Shown here piece by piece: positions 35,086-43,573 of a stretch of 64,000 bases of DNA. A program made the position numbers and the translations under genes. Positions within the stretch are counted from its first letter, which is position 1, and every line of letters begins with the position of its first letter. The notes under the pieces were generated by a model. The model had not been told where the DNA came from and searched no databases. It saw only the letters and a program-made list of their open reading frames with translations. This stretch comes from JBBIWA01 sp037439425 (GTDB taxonomy: Bacteria > Acidobacteriota > Blastocatellia > RBC074), in NCBI GenBank assembly GCA_037439425.1, contig JBBIWA010000025.1, positions 1 to 64,000 of the forward strand. The letters run 5' to 3'.

Positions 35086-36279
35086 ATGGCCAAGAAGAGA
35101 TCGCGCAAGATAGTCCTGATCGCGCTCATCTCCATCATCGGCGCGGGGGCCTACGGTCTTGCTGTGCTCTCGCGCCCGAAACACGAAATTGATCCCTCGC
35201 GATTGGCAATTGTAGAACGTGGCTATATTGCTCGCTCCGTCGTCGCGACCGGCAGCATCGAACCCATCACCAAGGTGGAGATCAAATCGAAGGCCAACGG
35301 CATTATTAAAGAACTGAAAGTCGACGTCGGCGATCAGGTCGTTCCGGGACAGGTATTGGCTGAACTGGACAAAGAATATCTCGCCGCCAGACTCCGAGAG
35401 GCGCAAGCAGCGCTCTCGAGCGCCGAAGCCAACTTGAAAGCGGCTCAGGCGCAGCTTGAAAAGAACAAGGTAGAAGCTGAAGGCCCCGATGTGCCTTTTG
35501 CGCAACGCAACCTGGAGCGCGCCGAGAAGCTCTTCAAACAGGGGGTGCTACCACAGCAATCCTACGATGAGGCGCGCAGCAGTCTGGAACAAGCCCTCAA
35601 CCGGCAGAACACAGCACGGGCCCAACTCAGCGTCAGCCAGGCCAAGATCTCACAGGCTCAGGCTGAAGTGGCGCAGGCTCAAGCGGCCGTGGAACGAGCG
35701 GCAGAGGAATTGAACAACGCAACGATCCGGTCGCCGATTCGCGGCACCGTCCTCTCGCGCAATGTCGAGATTGGCAGCCCCGTCTCATCTATCCTGAATA
35801 TGGGTGCGATGGCGACGTTGATTATGGTCCTGGGTGATATCAGTCAGGTCTACGTCCTGGGCAAAGTGGATGAGGCCGATGTCGGAGTGGTGAGACTCAA
35901 TCAACCAGTGCGGATCAGGGTCGAGACTTTCAAAGACCGCATCTTTGAAGGTCGCGTCACTAAGCTCTCGCCACTCGGCGTCAACAAAGACAACGTAGTA
36001 ACCTTCGAGACCAGGGTTTCAATCAACAATCCGGGCGGCGAGCTGCGGGCTAATATGACTGCCAATGCTGAGATCATCCTGGAAGAGCATAAAGGAACGT
36101 TGCTCGTCCCCGAAGCGGCTGTCATCTATGATGCACAGCGCAACGCTTATGTTGAGGTGCCCGCCCCTAGCACGCCCACTGGCCGCGTCAGAAGACCGAT
36201 CAAAGTCGGTGTCAGCAATGGCACCCGCACACAGGTGCTCGAAGGTTTGGCTGAAGGCGAGAAGGTGATCTTGCAGTAG
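35086..36279 (+). CDS. MacA-like RND/HlyD periplasmic adaptor subunit
   Basis: A 397-residue membrane-fusion protein starting at the ATG at 35086 (AGAGGTAG in front; a TTG 15 bases earlier is less likely). One N-terminal anchor helix (RKIVLIALISIIGAGAYGLA) is followed by the barrel/lipoyl domain (TGSIEPITKVEIKSKANGII, GDQVVPGQVLAELDKE). A long coiled-coil hairpin of about 130 residues follows (EAQAALSSAEANLKAAQAQL...), then the lipoyl return (IRSPIRGTVLSRNVEIGSPV) and a beta-barrel (VRIRVETFKDRIFEGRV). Such adaptors gate substrate export through MacB-class permeases to an outer-membrane channel. The following two permease genes are probably its partners. Confidence 0.92.
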   Translation: MAKKRSRKIVLIALISIIGAGAYGLAVLSRPKHEIDPSRLAIVERGYIARSVVATGSIEPITKVEIKSKANGIIKELKVDVGDQVVPGQVLAELDKEYLAARLREAQAALSSAEANLKAAQAQLEKNKVEAEGPDVPFAQRNLERAEKLFKQGVLPQQSYDEARSSLEQALNRQNTARAQLSVSQAKISQAQAEVAQAQAAVERAAEELNNATIRSPIRGTVLSRNVEIGSPVSSILNMGAMATLIMVLGDISQVYVLGKVDEADVGVVRLNQPVRIRVETFKDRIFEGRVTKLSPLGVNKDNVVTFETRVSINNPGGELRANMTANAEIILEEHKGTLLVPEAAVIYDAQRNAYVEVPAPSTPTGRVRRPIKVGVSNGTRTQVLEGLAEGEKVILQ

Positions 36280-36357
36280 TCCGTGAGCCGTGGTCAGTTG
36301 TCGTTGCTGGTTGAAGATGAGAGCGGCAGTAACAGCGGGTCACCGACCGTGGACACT

Positions 36358-37659
36358 ATGCGTGAACTGCTTTCACAAAGCTGGGCCAACCTGACAGCGA
36401 ATAAGCTGCGCAGCTTTCTGACCATGTTCGGGATCACCTGGGGAATCATTTCCATCGTGATCCTGGTAGCAGTAGGCGAAGGCTTTCGGCGCGGCAATCA
36501 AAGAGTGCTGGAAGAGCTGGGCAAAAACATCGTGATCATCCGCAACGGCCGCACCAGCATGCAGGCCGGCGGCGCGCGCGCTGGCCGAGTCATCCGCCTG
36601 AGCATTGGTGACGTCTACGCCCTCAAAGAGAAGTCCCGGCTGCTTGAATTCATCTCTCCGGAACTGATGCGCGGCGGGGTGAAAGCCAAGAGCGCTTTCA
36701 ATGACAGCACACTGCAGATGAGCGGCATCTGGCCCATTTATCAGCACATCCGCACCATCGAGGTCGAGCGCGGCCGCCTGATTACAGAAGCTGACTGTAG
36801 CCAGGCGCGACGGGTTGTGGTGATCGGCCACGACGTCGCCAAACAGCTTTTCGCTGACCGCGATCCGATTGAAAGCCAGCTCACCCTCAACGGGATTCCC
36901 TACACCGTTATCGGAAAGATTCGCAAAAAAGAGCAAGACTCTAACTACACGGGAGAGGATAACCGGCGGCTCTTCATCCCCTATGAAACGATGCGTAAGG
37001 ACTTTCCGCTGCCGGGCGAACACCACACGGCGGACTCTCTTTCGGCTATCATCGCTTCCCCTTACCAGCAGGTCACCGAAGAGCTGCGCCGCGTCGTTGA
37101 GCGAGAAGGGACGATCAATTTTGAGGTTGGCGGCCCGGTTGAATATGAGATTCGCTCGATCCTCGGCCCGCGGCACGGATTCGATCCGCGTGACGTCGAA
37201 GCCATCTCGATGTGGAACACAGCGCTCAGCTCTATCTTCTTCAGCAAGATGATCAGCAGCATGAATGAGTTCTTCATCATCGTTAGCATCATCACGCTGG
37301 CGCTCGGCGGCATCGGAGTGATGAACATCATGCTGATCTCGGTCAAAGAGCGAACGCGCGAAATTGGCATCCGCAAGGCGCTGGGCGCGACGGCGCGAAA
37401 GATTCAGTGGCAATTTTTCAGCGAAGGATTGTTTCTGACGCTGCTCAGCGGAGTGGTAGGGCTGAGTCTGAGCCTGGGCCTGTGCCAGTTGATCAATCTC
37501 CTGCCACTGCCAGCGCGCTTTTCAGGCATGATCGTCACCTGGGATAGGGCCCTGCTCTCGCTCGCCACTCTGGCCGTGATCGGGATTGCCGCTTCGACTT
37601 ATCCGGCACGCCGCGCAGCTGAATTGTCGCCCATCGAAGCGTTGCGATACGAGATGTGA
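36358..37659 (+). CDS. MacB-type ABC transporter permease
   Basis: A 433-residue permease starting at the ATG that gives the canonical MRELLSQSWANLTANKLRSF; a GTG at 36283 would add 25 less conserved residues. TM1 at about 20-42, MacB_PCD periplasmic domain (about 45-290), then TM2-TM4 with SVKERTREIGIRKALGATAR between TM2 and TM3. The C-terminus ends LSPIEALRYEM. Cytoplasmic ATPase missing. It is within a likely operon with the MacA-type adaptor (78 bases upstream) and the following permease (37879), separated from it only by repeat copy E. Confidence 0.9.
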   Translation: MRELLSQSWANLTANKLRSFLTMFGITWGIISIVILVAVGEGFRRGNQRVLEELGKNIVIIRNGRTSMQAGGARAGRVIRLSIGDVYALKEKSRLLEFISPELMRGGVKAKSAFNDSTLQMSGIWPIYQHIRTIEVERGRLITEADCSQARRVVVIGHDVAKQLFADRDPIESQLTLNGIPYTVIGKIRKKEQDSNYTGEDNRRLFIPYETMRKDFPLPGEHHTADSLSAIIASPYQQVTEELRRVVEREGTINFEVGGPVEYEIRSILGPRHGFDPRDVEAISMWNTALSSIFFSKMISSMNEFFIIVSIITLALGGIGVMNIMLISVKERTREIGIRKALGATARKIQWQFFSEGLFLTLLSGVVGLSLSLGLCQLINLLPLPARFSGMIVTWDRALLSLATLAVIGIAASTYPARRAAELSPIEALRYEM

Positions 37660-37675
37660 TTGAGACGATAAAACT

Positions 37676-37870
37676 ACCCTGGGAGCGCACGCTTGCGAGC
37701 GTGCTACTTTCTAACAGTAGCTCGCTCGTCGAAGCCAAGCACGCAAGGATGCGTACCCGCCCAGGATCCACCCTGGGAGCGCACGCTTGCGAGCGTGCCA
37801 CTTTCTGACAATAGCTCGCTCGTCGAAGCCAAGCACGCAAGGATGCGTGCGCTCCCAGGGATTAGCTGAG
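37676..37870. repeat. Interspersed palindromic repeat, two tandem copies E
   Basis: Two near-identical units of about 93 bp: CCTGGGAGCGCACGCTTGCG, AGCGTGC, then a spacer, GCTCGCTCGTCGAAGCCAAG and CACGCAAGGATGCGT. The second ends GCGCTCCCAGGGATTAGCTG, directly followed by AGGAGACGCTGTG, the ribosome site and GTG start of the next gene. Confidence 0.85.
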
Positions 37871-37878
37871 GAGACGCT

Positions 37879-39135
37879 GTGATATTGAAAGAAGTCTTGC
37901 TCCAGGCTATCTACGCGCTCAATGCTCATCGCTTCCGTGCGACGATGACGATGCTCGGCATCGCGTGGGGCATTGTGGCCGTCGTTTTGCTGATGGCTTA
38001 CGGCAACGGATTTCACAACGCTTTGATGGTCGGTTTTCGCGGCGCCTTCTCCAATGGCACGGTCGTCGCTTACGGCGGCCAGACCAGTGCGCAGGCGGGC
38101 GGCGAACGCGCTGGACGCCCCATCCGGTTGAAGGAAGAAGATGTGGCGGCACTGCAAGAGCTGCCGCTGGTGAAGTATGCCAGCCCCGAATATATACAGT
38201 CGTTCCCGCTCGCTTATGGCAATCGGCAAACTTCAGCCCCAGTGCGCGGGGTGGCCCCGGTCTATGGAATTATGCGCAGCGAAATCCCTGAAGTGGGCCG
38301 CTTCATCAACGATGAAGACGTCGAGAAACGCCGCCGCGTCGTGTTTCTCGGCACTGAAGTAGCGCGCAAGCTCTTCGGCAACGCAGTGCCTGTCGGAGAA
38401 ACGATCCGCATCAATGGGCTATCGTTTGAAGTCATCGGCGTGCTGACTGACAAGGTGCAGATGTCTTCCTACTACTCGCCCGACAAATACTGTGTCTTCA
38501 TTCCCTACTCCACGGTCAGCCAGCTCTGGGACAACACCTATCTCTACACTCTGGTTTTTCAGATTCTCGATCCCACTCTTCACGATCAGGCGATCAAACA
38601 GGTCCGTGAGAGGCTAGCCGCGCGCCATCGCTTTGATCCGCGCGACGAGCGCGCGCTCATATTGGATGACACGATCGAAGGCATGCGCATCATCAGCGGA
38701 ATCACCAACGGGCTGAAGCTCATTTTGATCTTCATCGGCTCACTGACTTTGATGATCGGCGGCGTCGGAGTGATGAATATTATGCTCGTGTCGGTGACCG
38801 AACGCACCCGTGAGATTGGCATTCGCAAAGCGCTCGGCGCAAGAAGGCGCCACATCCTGATTCAATTCCTGCTCGAAGCCGTGGCGATCACACTTTTGGG
38901 TGGGCTGCTGGGAGTAGCCCTCTCCTTTGGCTTGGTGAAGTTGGTAGGTCCGCGCCCTTTCCTTGCTGCCCTGCTGCAAGACGCTTCGCGGCAGACCGAT
39001 ATTCATCTCGTCTTCTCGTCGGACGTGATCCTGGCAGCAACCGGCACGCTTATGGTAGTTGGCCTCTTCAGCGGCCTGTGGCCTGCGCTGCGCGCTGCGC
39101 GTCTCGACCCTATCGAATCTCTGCGCTACGAATAG
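37879..39135 (+). CDS. MacB-type ABC transporter permease
   Basis: A 418-residue permease starting at GTG with GAGGAG seven bases before. TM1 (about 20-43) is followed by a periplasmic MacB_PCD domain and three C-terminal TM helices, with VTERTREIGIRKALGARRRH in the loop and LDPIESLRYE at the end. Its ribosome site sits in the edge of repeat copy E. It is the third gene of the MacA-MacB-like cluster. Two different permeases with one adaptor suggest a heterodimeric transporter. No ATPase is encoded. Confidence 0.9.
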   Translation: MILKEVLLQAIYALNAHRFRATMTMLGIAWGIVAVVLLMAYGNGFHNALMVGFRGAFSNGTVVAYGGQTSAQAGGERAGRPIRLKEEDVAALQELPLVKYASPEYIQSFPLAYGNRQTSAPVRGVAPVYGIMRSEIPEVGRFINDEDVEKRRRVVFLGTEVARKLFGNAVPVGETIRINGLSFEVIGVLTDKVQMSSYYSPDKYCVFIPYSTVSQLWDNTYLYTLVFQILDPTLHDQAIKQVRERLAARHRFDPRDERALILDDTIEGMRIISGITNGLKLILIFIGSLTLMIGGVGVMNIMLVSVTERTREIGIRKALGARRRHILIQFLLEAVAITLLGGLLGVALSFGLVKLVGPRPFLAALLQDASRQTDIHLVFSSDVILAATGTLMVVGLFSGLWPALRAARLDPIESLRYE

Positions 39136-39597
39136 GAGTCGGGCCAGGGCGTCAGGTGGGTGCAAGATGTCTCTGCCCTGGAAAATGCACCTGATAGCGA
39201 TTCGCCAAACAGCTGAGGCCAATTCTGGTGCTACCTGAACAGGTCCTCAGCCCTGAAGGGGCAACAGAAAATAGCTCAGACCAAGCGAAGCGCCGCTCTG
39301 GGAAGTGCGCCCCCGAACCGATGAGCTCTGGCAGGGGCGAGAGAAGAGTTGAAGCGAACCCAACCCAATTTATTTGACAGACGAGAGTGGTATAAGACAA
39401 GGCTAAAGCGTGACTGCTGAGAGGCGAAGCTGTGATCGCCTGCTAGCAATTTGATCTTAAGCTGAATGCTCACTCTTTTCAGTGGTCAGCAGTCAGGTGT
39501 TTGCTGGCTCTTGGGGGGCGGGCAAGGGGGTAAGGCTGCAAGCAGCAGCGATATAGAGGAGCTGCTCGAAGGCTCGTTGTAGTATTACTTATGCTCC
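39136..39597. other. Intergenic region of 460 bp
   Basis: No recognisable gene between convergent neighbours; I see no obvious strong terminator. ORFs on either strand are short and featureless. Confidence 0.5.
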
Positions 39598-40557
39598 TCA
39601 TCTCTGGTGATAGCGCAGAATCAAACCTTCAGCCCCAACTGCCCAGACTTGCTTGGTGCGATTGAGCAGCCCGCGTTCCCGCGCAAATAGCCCGTAGAGA
39701 TTGGCACGGGTGCCGCTCTCTTGTTCAACCCAGGTCCGTCCACCATCACCTGTGCGCATAATCTTTCCGTTCCAGCCGATAATCCAGCCCTCTTTCTCAT
39801 TGGCGAAGCTGATGCTGAGCAGTGTTTCCGTAGTGCCTGTAACCACACTTTCCCAACTTGCTCCACCGTTGGTTGTGCGCAGGATAGTGCCATTGTCACC
39901 GACGACCCAGGCGCGTTCCTTACCGTGGGCTTCAATATGGTAAAGATGTTGAGTTGTGCCACTGCGTTGAGGCTCCCAGTGGCGGCCACCATCATCGGTG
40001 AAGAGGATGGTGCCGCCACCGCCTACTATCCAGCCACGCTTGTCACTGACGAAGCGAACGTGAACCAGTTCTTCGGTCGTCCCGCTTGACTGTTGTTCCC
40101 AGTTGCGCCCGCCATTCTTGGTGTGCAGGATGAGTCCACCGGTGCCAACTAACCATCCTTTCTTCTTGTCAGGAAAAGCGAGACTGTAGAGTTCCTGATC
40201 CTTGTTTTCACCTTCGAGTTGATATAGCAAGTCCCAGGTGTCTCCCCCATCAGTCGAGCGCAGAAGCTGTGTGCCACCAGCAATGAGCCACCCCTCTTCT
40301 TTGTCATGAAAAAAGAGGTCGCTGATATTGCCAGACACCTTAGGGTCTTGCGTGAACCATTTGCCACCACTGTTATGGGTAGCACGGATAATACCGTTAT
40401 CGCCTGCCACCCAGCCGTTATCTTTGTCCACGAAGAAAACCACATTGAGATCGCGGCGTGTCTGGTCCTGATGGATTACTACCCATTGCGCCTGCACCGC
40501 CTTCGCTGCCCAACACAGCAACACTGTGCCCAGCAGACACCTCACAAATAGAGTCAT
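39598..40557 (-). CDS. Exported Ycf48-like BNR/beta-propeller protein
   Basis: A 319-residue exported protein. A signal-like N-terminus (MTLFVRCLLGTVLLCWAAKA) is followed by about six repeats of the form DxxxGWxVGxxGxIxRTxDGGxxW, for example NGWVAGDNGIIRATHNSGGK and GWIVGGGGTILFTDDGGRHW. These are the blade repeats of the Ycf48/BNR-type beta-propeller. Ycf48 is known as a photosystem II assembly factor in cyanobacteria; related proteins in non-photosynthetic bacteria have unknown function, so only the fold is claimed. The protein ends IWAVGAEGLILRYHQR. Confidence 0.87.
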   Translation of the reverse strand: MTLFVRCLLGTVLLCWAAKAVQAQWVVIHQDQTRRDLNVVFFVDKDNGWVAGDNGIIRATHNSGGKWFTQDPKVSGNISDLFFHDKEEGWLIAGGTQLLRSTDGGDTWDLLYQLEGENKDQELYSLAFPDKKKGWLVGTGGLILHTKNGGRNWEQQSSGTTEELVHVRFVSDKRGWIVGGGGTILFTDDGGRHWEPQRSGTTQHLYHIEAHGKERAWVVGDNGTILRTTNGGASWESVVTGTTETLLSISFANEKEGWIIGWNGKIMRTGDGGRTWVEQESGTRANLYGLFARERGLLNRTKQVWAVGAEGLILRYHQR

Positions 40558-40704
40558 AGTTCCCTCTCCTGCTCCGATGATTTATTTCACAGCGAGTTTA
40601 GCCACGAGAGGGGGAGCTTAGCAAGGGTAGCTGGCCTCCTCCGCCATCGCGGAAAAAAGCCGTGATATGGGCTCTGTGAGAAGAGCAGGAAAAGTCTGCC
40701 CCAC

Positions 40705-41727
40705 TCAAACTCTACTTTCCGGCTTTACCCGCTCTCTTGCGGCCGCCTCCTTGCTAGCCAGAAACACCAGCCCGAGCCCAATCCAGACAAACATTCTCGC
40801 TTTGCGAATAATGGCCAACGTCACCCCGGCTGCCGTTCCCAGTCCGAGCGTTTGCGTCAGCAAGCCTGTTCCCGCCTCATCCACTCCTATCATGACAGGT
40901 ACGAAAGCGAAGACGATGTTGATGACGCGATTGACCGATTCAAGAATGAAGGCTAGTGCCGGCGCCGGCGCGTAACCGATCAGATGCAGCGTCAGATAAA
41001 TCTCAACGACGCCAATGATATGAAAACTGAGTTCAAAGAGGGCGACAATGAAAAAGTCTCCAGGTCGCCGGGCATGGAAATCGAAGACATAAGCTTCCAG
41101 TTCGCGCACACGGTCGAGCCGACTTTCCAGCCACTGCTTGAAGCGGCCAGACTTGATGAGACGACTGGCCAGGGCAGCTAAACTCGAAGCCACAGCCCAT
41201 CGTCGTTTCACTCCGACGATTGTGAGCACCATCACCATCAACACGGCAAGTAGCGCGCCAAGACTCGCAACGCGCAGCGACTGGCTCAAGCCGAAGCTCG
41301 CTAGCAGCAAAAGCGCTCCGGCCATCACCATCAGACAACTCGAGATGAGGTAAGCCAGATTCTCTACGGCCAATGATGAAATGCTCGATGCCAGCGAAAC
41401 CTTGCGGCCGAGGGCGATAACCTTGAGCGGCTCAGCCACCAGCGGCCCGGCAGTCGTCAGGTCGCCTATTGCCTCACCAGCCAGACGCGCCCGCCACAGC
41501 AACCCAAATCCAATATCACGCTCTTCCGGTTTCAGGCAGCGCATCCAGGCCAGAGTCCGTACCAGATAACGTAAAGATGAAATGGCCAGGATCAGAAAGA
41601 AACCTGAACCCAGTGCTCGCACTCGAGTCAGGACCTCGCTTGGCCCAGCTTGTTTGACCAGATAGACAAACAACGCCAGCCCCGCGACCAGTGAGATGAA
41701 GGTGAGAAGGCGTGTGCGGTTTTCCAA
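40705..41727 (-). CDS. Flippase-like (AglD/UPF0104, LPG-synthase-type) membrane protein
   Basis: A 340-residue integral membrane protein with about 8 helices. The start is uncertain: the open frame runs to 41925, but its first 66 codons lie in repeat-derived sequence, so I use the TTG at 41727 (MENRTRLLTFISLVAGLALF). Hallmarks of the UPF0104/AglD-MprF-N family are AGEAIGDLTTAGPLVAEPLK (with the GDxxxAGPxxxxP motif) and ESVNRVINIVFAFVPVMIGV, followed by DEAG. Members move lipid-linked intermediates or act as lysyl-phosphatidylglycerol-type synthase membrane halves; here no soluble domain is fused. Same strand as the following permease, 300 bases away. Confidence 0.75.
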   Translation of the reverse strand: MENRTRLLTFISLVAGLALFVYLVKQAGPSEVLTRVRALGSGFFLILAISSLRYLVRTLAWMRCLKPEERDIGFGLLWRARLAGEAIGDLTTAGPLVAEPLKVIALGRKVSLASSISSLAVENLAYLISSCLMVMAGALLLLASFGLSQSLRVASLGALLAVLMVMVLTIVGVKRRWAVASSLAALASRLIKSGRFKQWLESRLDRVRELEAYVFDFHARRPGDFFIVALFELSFHIIGVVEIYLTLHLIGYAPAPALAFILESVNRVINIVFAFVPVMIGVDEAGTGLLTQTLGLGTAAGVTLAIIRKARMFVWIGLGLVFLASKEAAARERVKPESRV

Positions 41728-41845
41728 AGGATGAAAAGGGCAAAGGGCTAAGAGCAAAGAGTAAGAGCCAGAGGCTACTGGTGTGATGCGGCGTGATTGG
41801 CAGTGGCTCTTTGCCCTTGGCTCTTCATCTTTACCCACCTCGGAG

Positions 41846-42018
41846 TTTCTGTGCGTCGTCTCCACGACGACATAAACGACTCCTGCGGAAAACCCCTGGG
41901 AGCGCACGCATCCTTGCGTGCTCATTGGGGCCGAAAATCTTGCACGCTAGATCAGCGTGCGCTCGTGAGGGTTTGATCGTCTCTCCCGCGTCGCAGCGCG
42001 ACATGAATGACTCTTCAG
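41846..42018. repeat. Interspersed palindromic repeat, copy F
   Basis: A complete copy showing the order of parts: GTGCGTCGTCTCCACGACGA, CATAAACGACTCCTGCGGAA, CCTGGGAGCGCACGCATCCT, then CGTGCTCATTGGGG and GCACGCTAGATCAGCGTGCG. It reaches the stop of the permease gene at 42022. Confidence 0.85.
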
Positions 42019-42021
42019 GAA

Positions 42022-43128
42022 TCATTCGTACCGGAGCGCATCCACCGGGTCTAGGCTGGCTGCGCGCCAGGCCGGATAAATGGCGCCAAGGAGACCGCTC
42101 GCTAACCCTGCCACGGACGAGTAGAAGATGTAATCCAGCTCCAGCTCGATAGTCAGTCCCATCACTTTAATCAGCACAATGCGTGCCAGTTGTGCAACTA
42201 TCAGCCCGCCTAGCACTCCTAGCACGCTGATGGTGAGCGCTTCTTTTTCAATCACTGCAGCAATGAAAAGCTTCGATGCACCCAGAGATTTGAGAATGCC
42301 TATCTGGCGCGTGCGCTCAGCCACAGCCGAGTACATCGTCAACAAAATGACCAGCACGCTGATGACGGCAGCCAATCCAGCTACGATCTTGAGAAAGACA
42401 TTGAAGCCGCCAAATCCGGTAGCAAACAGTTCAGGTAGATCCTGCACGAGTAGCACGCGAAGATCCGGGAACCGTTCGAGGAGGCGGCGCGCGACGACTT
42501 CCTGTTCCTCTGGGTTCTGGCATTTGACGAAGACCACTGAACATTTGCCACTGGCCCCCAACTCTTCTTGCAGTGTGGCAAGAGGAATCTTGATGCGCGA
42601 ACCAACTGCCGGTTCGTAGATGCCGATGATGGTGAATTGGCGGTCGAACAGCTCAAGCTTGTCGCCCACCCTGGTGTGATGCTCAGCCGCATACTTCACA
42701 TCCACAATCGCCACATCACCCGAAGCAGGCAAGGGCTCTCCTTCGACCAAGCGGATTCTGCTCATCGAGGCATAGCTGTCGAATTCGATACCTTCCATCT
42801 GCCGGATACCCATAACGCCATCGCCTTTCAGCTCCATATGCTGAGCCACCGCCGTGACGGCGGCCACACCCGGCACCTGGCGAATTTCAGCCATCGCTCT
42901 CACCGGCAAGATCACAGGCAGGGAAGTGGGCGAGATGCTCTGCTGGCCGAGCTGGCTGAGCATGATCTGTGCGCCAATGTTGGCATCTCGCTTCCCACGC
43001 TCGCGCAGCATGCCACGCACCAGCCCAACGGTGAGCACCACCAGGATAATTCCTGTCGCCACACCAATGATGCTCGCCGCAGTGCGACCAGGATGATGAG
43101 TGAGATTGGCAGCAACGAGGCCATTCAT
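42022..43128 (-). CDS. MacB/FtsX-type ABC transporter permease
   Basis: A 368-residue permease similar to DevC/MacB. TM1 (about 15-42) is followed by a periplasmic domain of about 180 residues and three C-terminal helices. VAERTRQIGILKSLGASKLF is the cytoplasmic loop, and the end is LDPVDALRYE. No Walker A or B. It is alone, with a flippase-like gene 300 bases downstream. Substrate unknown. It is the fifth permease of this class in the window and again lacks an ATPase partner. Confidence 0.87.
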   Translation of the reverse strand: MNGLVAANLTHHPGRTAASIIGVATGIILVVLTVGLVRGMLRERGKRDANIGAQIMLSQLGQQSISPTSLPVILPVRAMAEIRQVPGVAAVTAVAQHMELKGDGVMGIRQMEGIEFDSYASMSRIRLVEGEPLPASGDVAIVDVKYAAEHHTRVGDKLELFDRQFTIIGIYEPAVGSRIKIPLATLQEELGASGKCSVVFVKCQNPEEQEVVARRLLERFPDLRVLLVQDLPELFATGFGGFNVFLKIVAGLAAVISVLVILLTMYSAVAERTRQIGILKSLGASKLFIAAVIEKEALTISVLGVLGGLIVAQLARIVLIKVMGLTIELELDYIFYSSVAGLASGLLGAIYPAWRAASLDPVDALRYE

Positions 43129-43141
43129 GTTTCGACTCAGT

Positions 43142-43521
43142 CTACAGAGTGCAAGAGAGGCATTCTCGCCGGAGCTTCCGCACCTTCTGCTTGAAGTCTT
43201 CGGGGATCATACTTGCTTGAGCTACCCCCTTGCAATCCGGGTAAGCCGAGCAGCCCCAGAACCGGTGACCGGCATGCTTGCCGCGCTGGCGCGGGCGACG
43301 TTGAGCAGGCGCAGTTCGGTTTGCGACGAGCTCGCTGCGGCGCGGCTGCCCTCGGCGATGTTTTGACGGCCAGACCGCGCGGCCTGGACCATCTGGTCAA
43401 CCAAGCGTGAGCGAGAGTCGAGAGACCTTTCGCAGAACCCATAGGTAGCGTCGTAGATTGACGTTGCTGTCTGAAAGCTGGCGGTGTCCCGATAGCCGCC
43501 GCTAGGGCGCAGCTTCGACAT
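43142..43521 (-). pseudogene. Decayed four-helix-bundle/topoisomerase zinc-finger gene
   Basis: From the ATG at 43521 the frame reads MSKLRPSGGYRDTASFQTAT, then VDQMVQAARSGRQNIAEGSR, a four-helix-bundle (S23/avd-like) suffix-domain N-terminus. At about 43280-43320 the reading frame changes, and the other frame continues with GHRFWGCSAYPDCKGV, typical of the C4 zinc finger of topoisomerases, ending RRECLSCTL and a stop at 43142. The central part appears deleted. The family usually has an N-terminal helix bundle and C-terminal zinc finger, so both ends are preserved around a large deletion. Confidence 0.65.
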
Positions 43522-43573
43522 ATGGTTCTTCTCCTTTCCGCACCTGCATCGGCTGCTTCAAGGCCTCTACCGA

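Noticed and set aside
36373..37413. 346-codon minus-strand frame
   Set aside because: Antisense to the MacB-type permease, which has clear domain motifs.
41728..41925. N-terminal 66-residue extension of the flippase-like protein
   Set aside because: This part derives from repeat sequence; start placed at the TTG at 41727.
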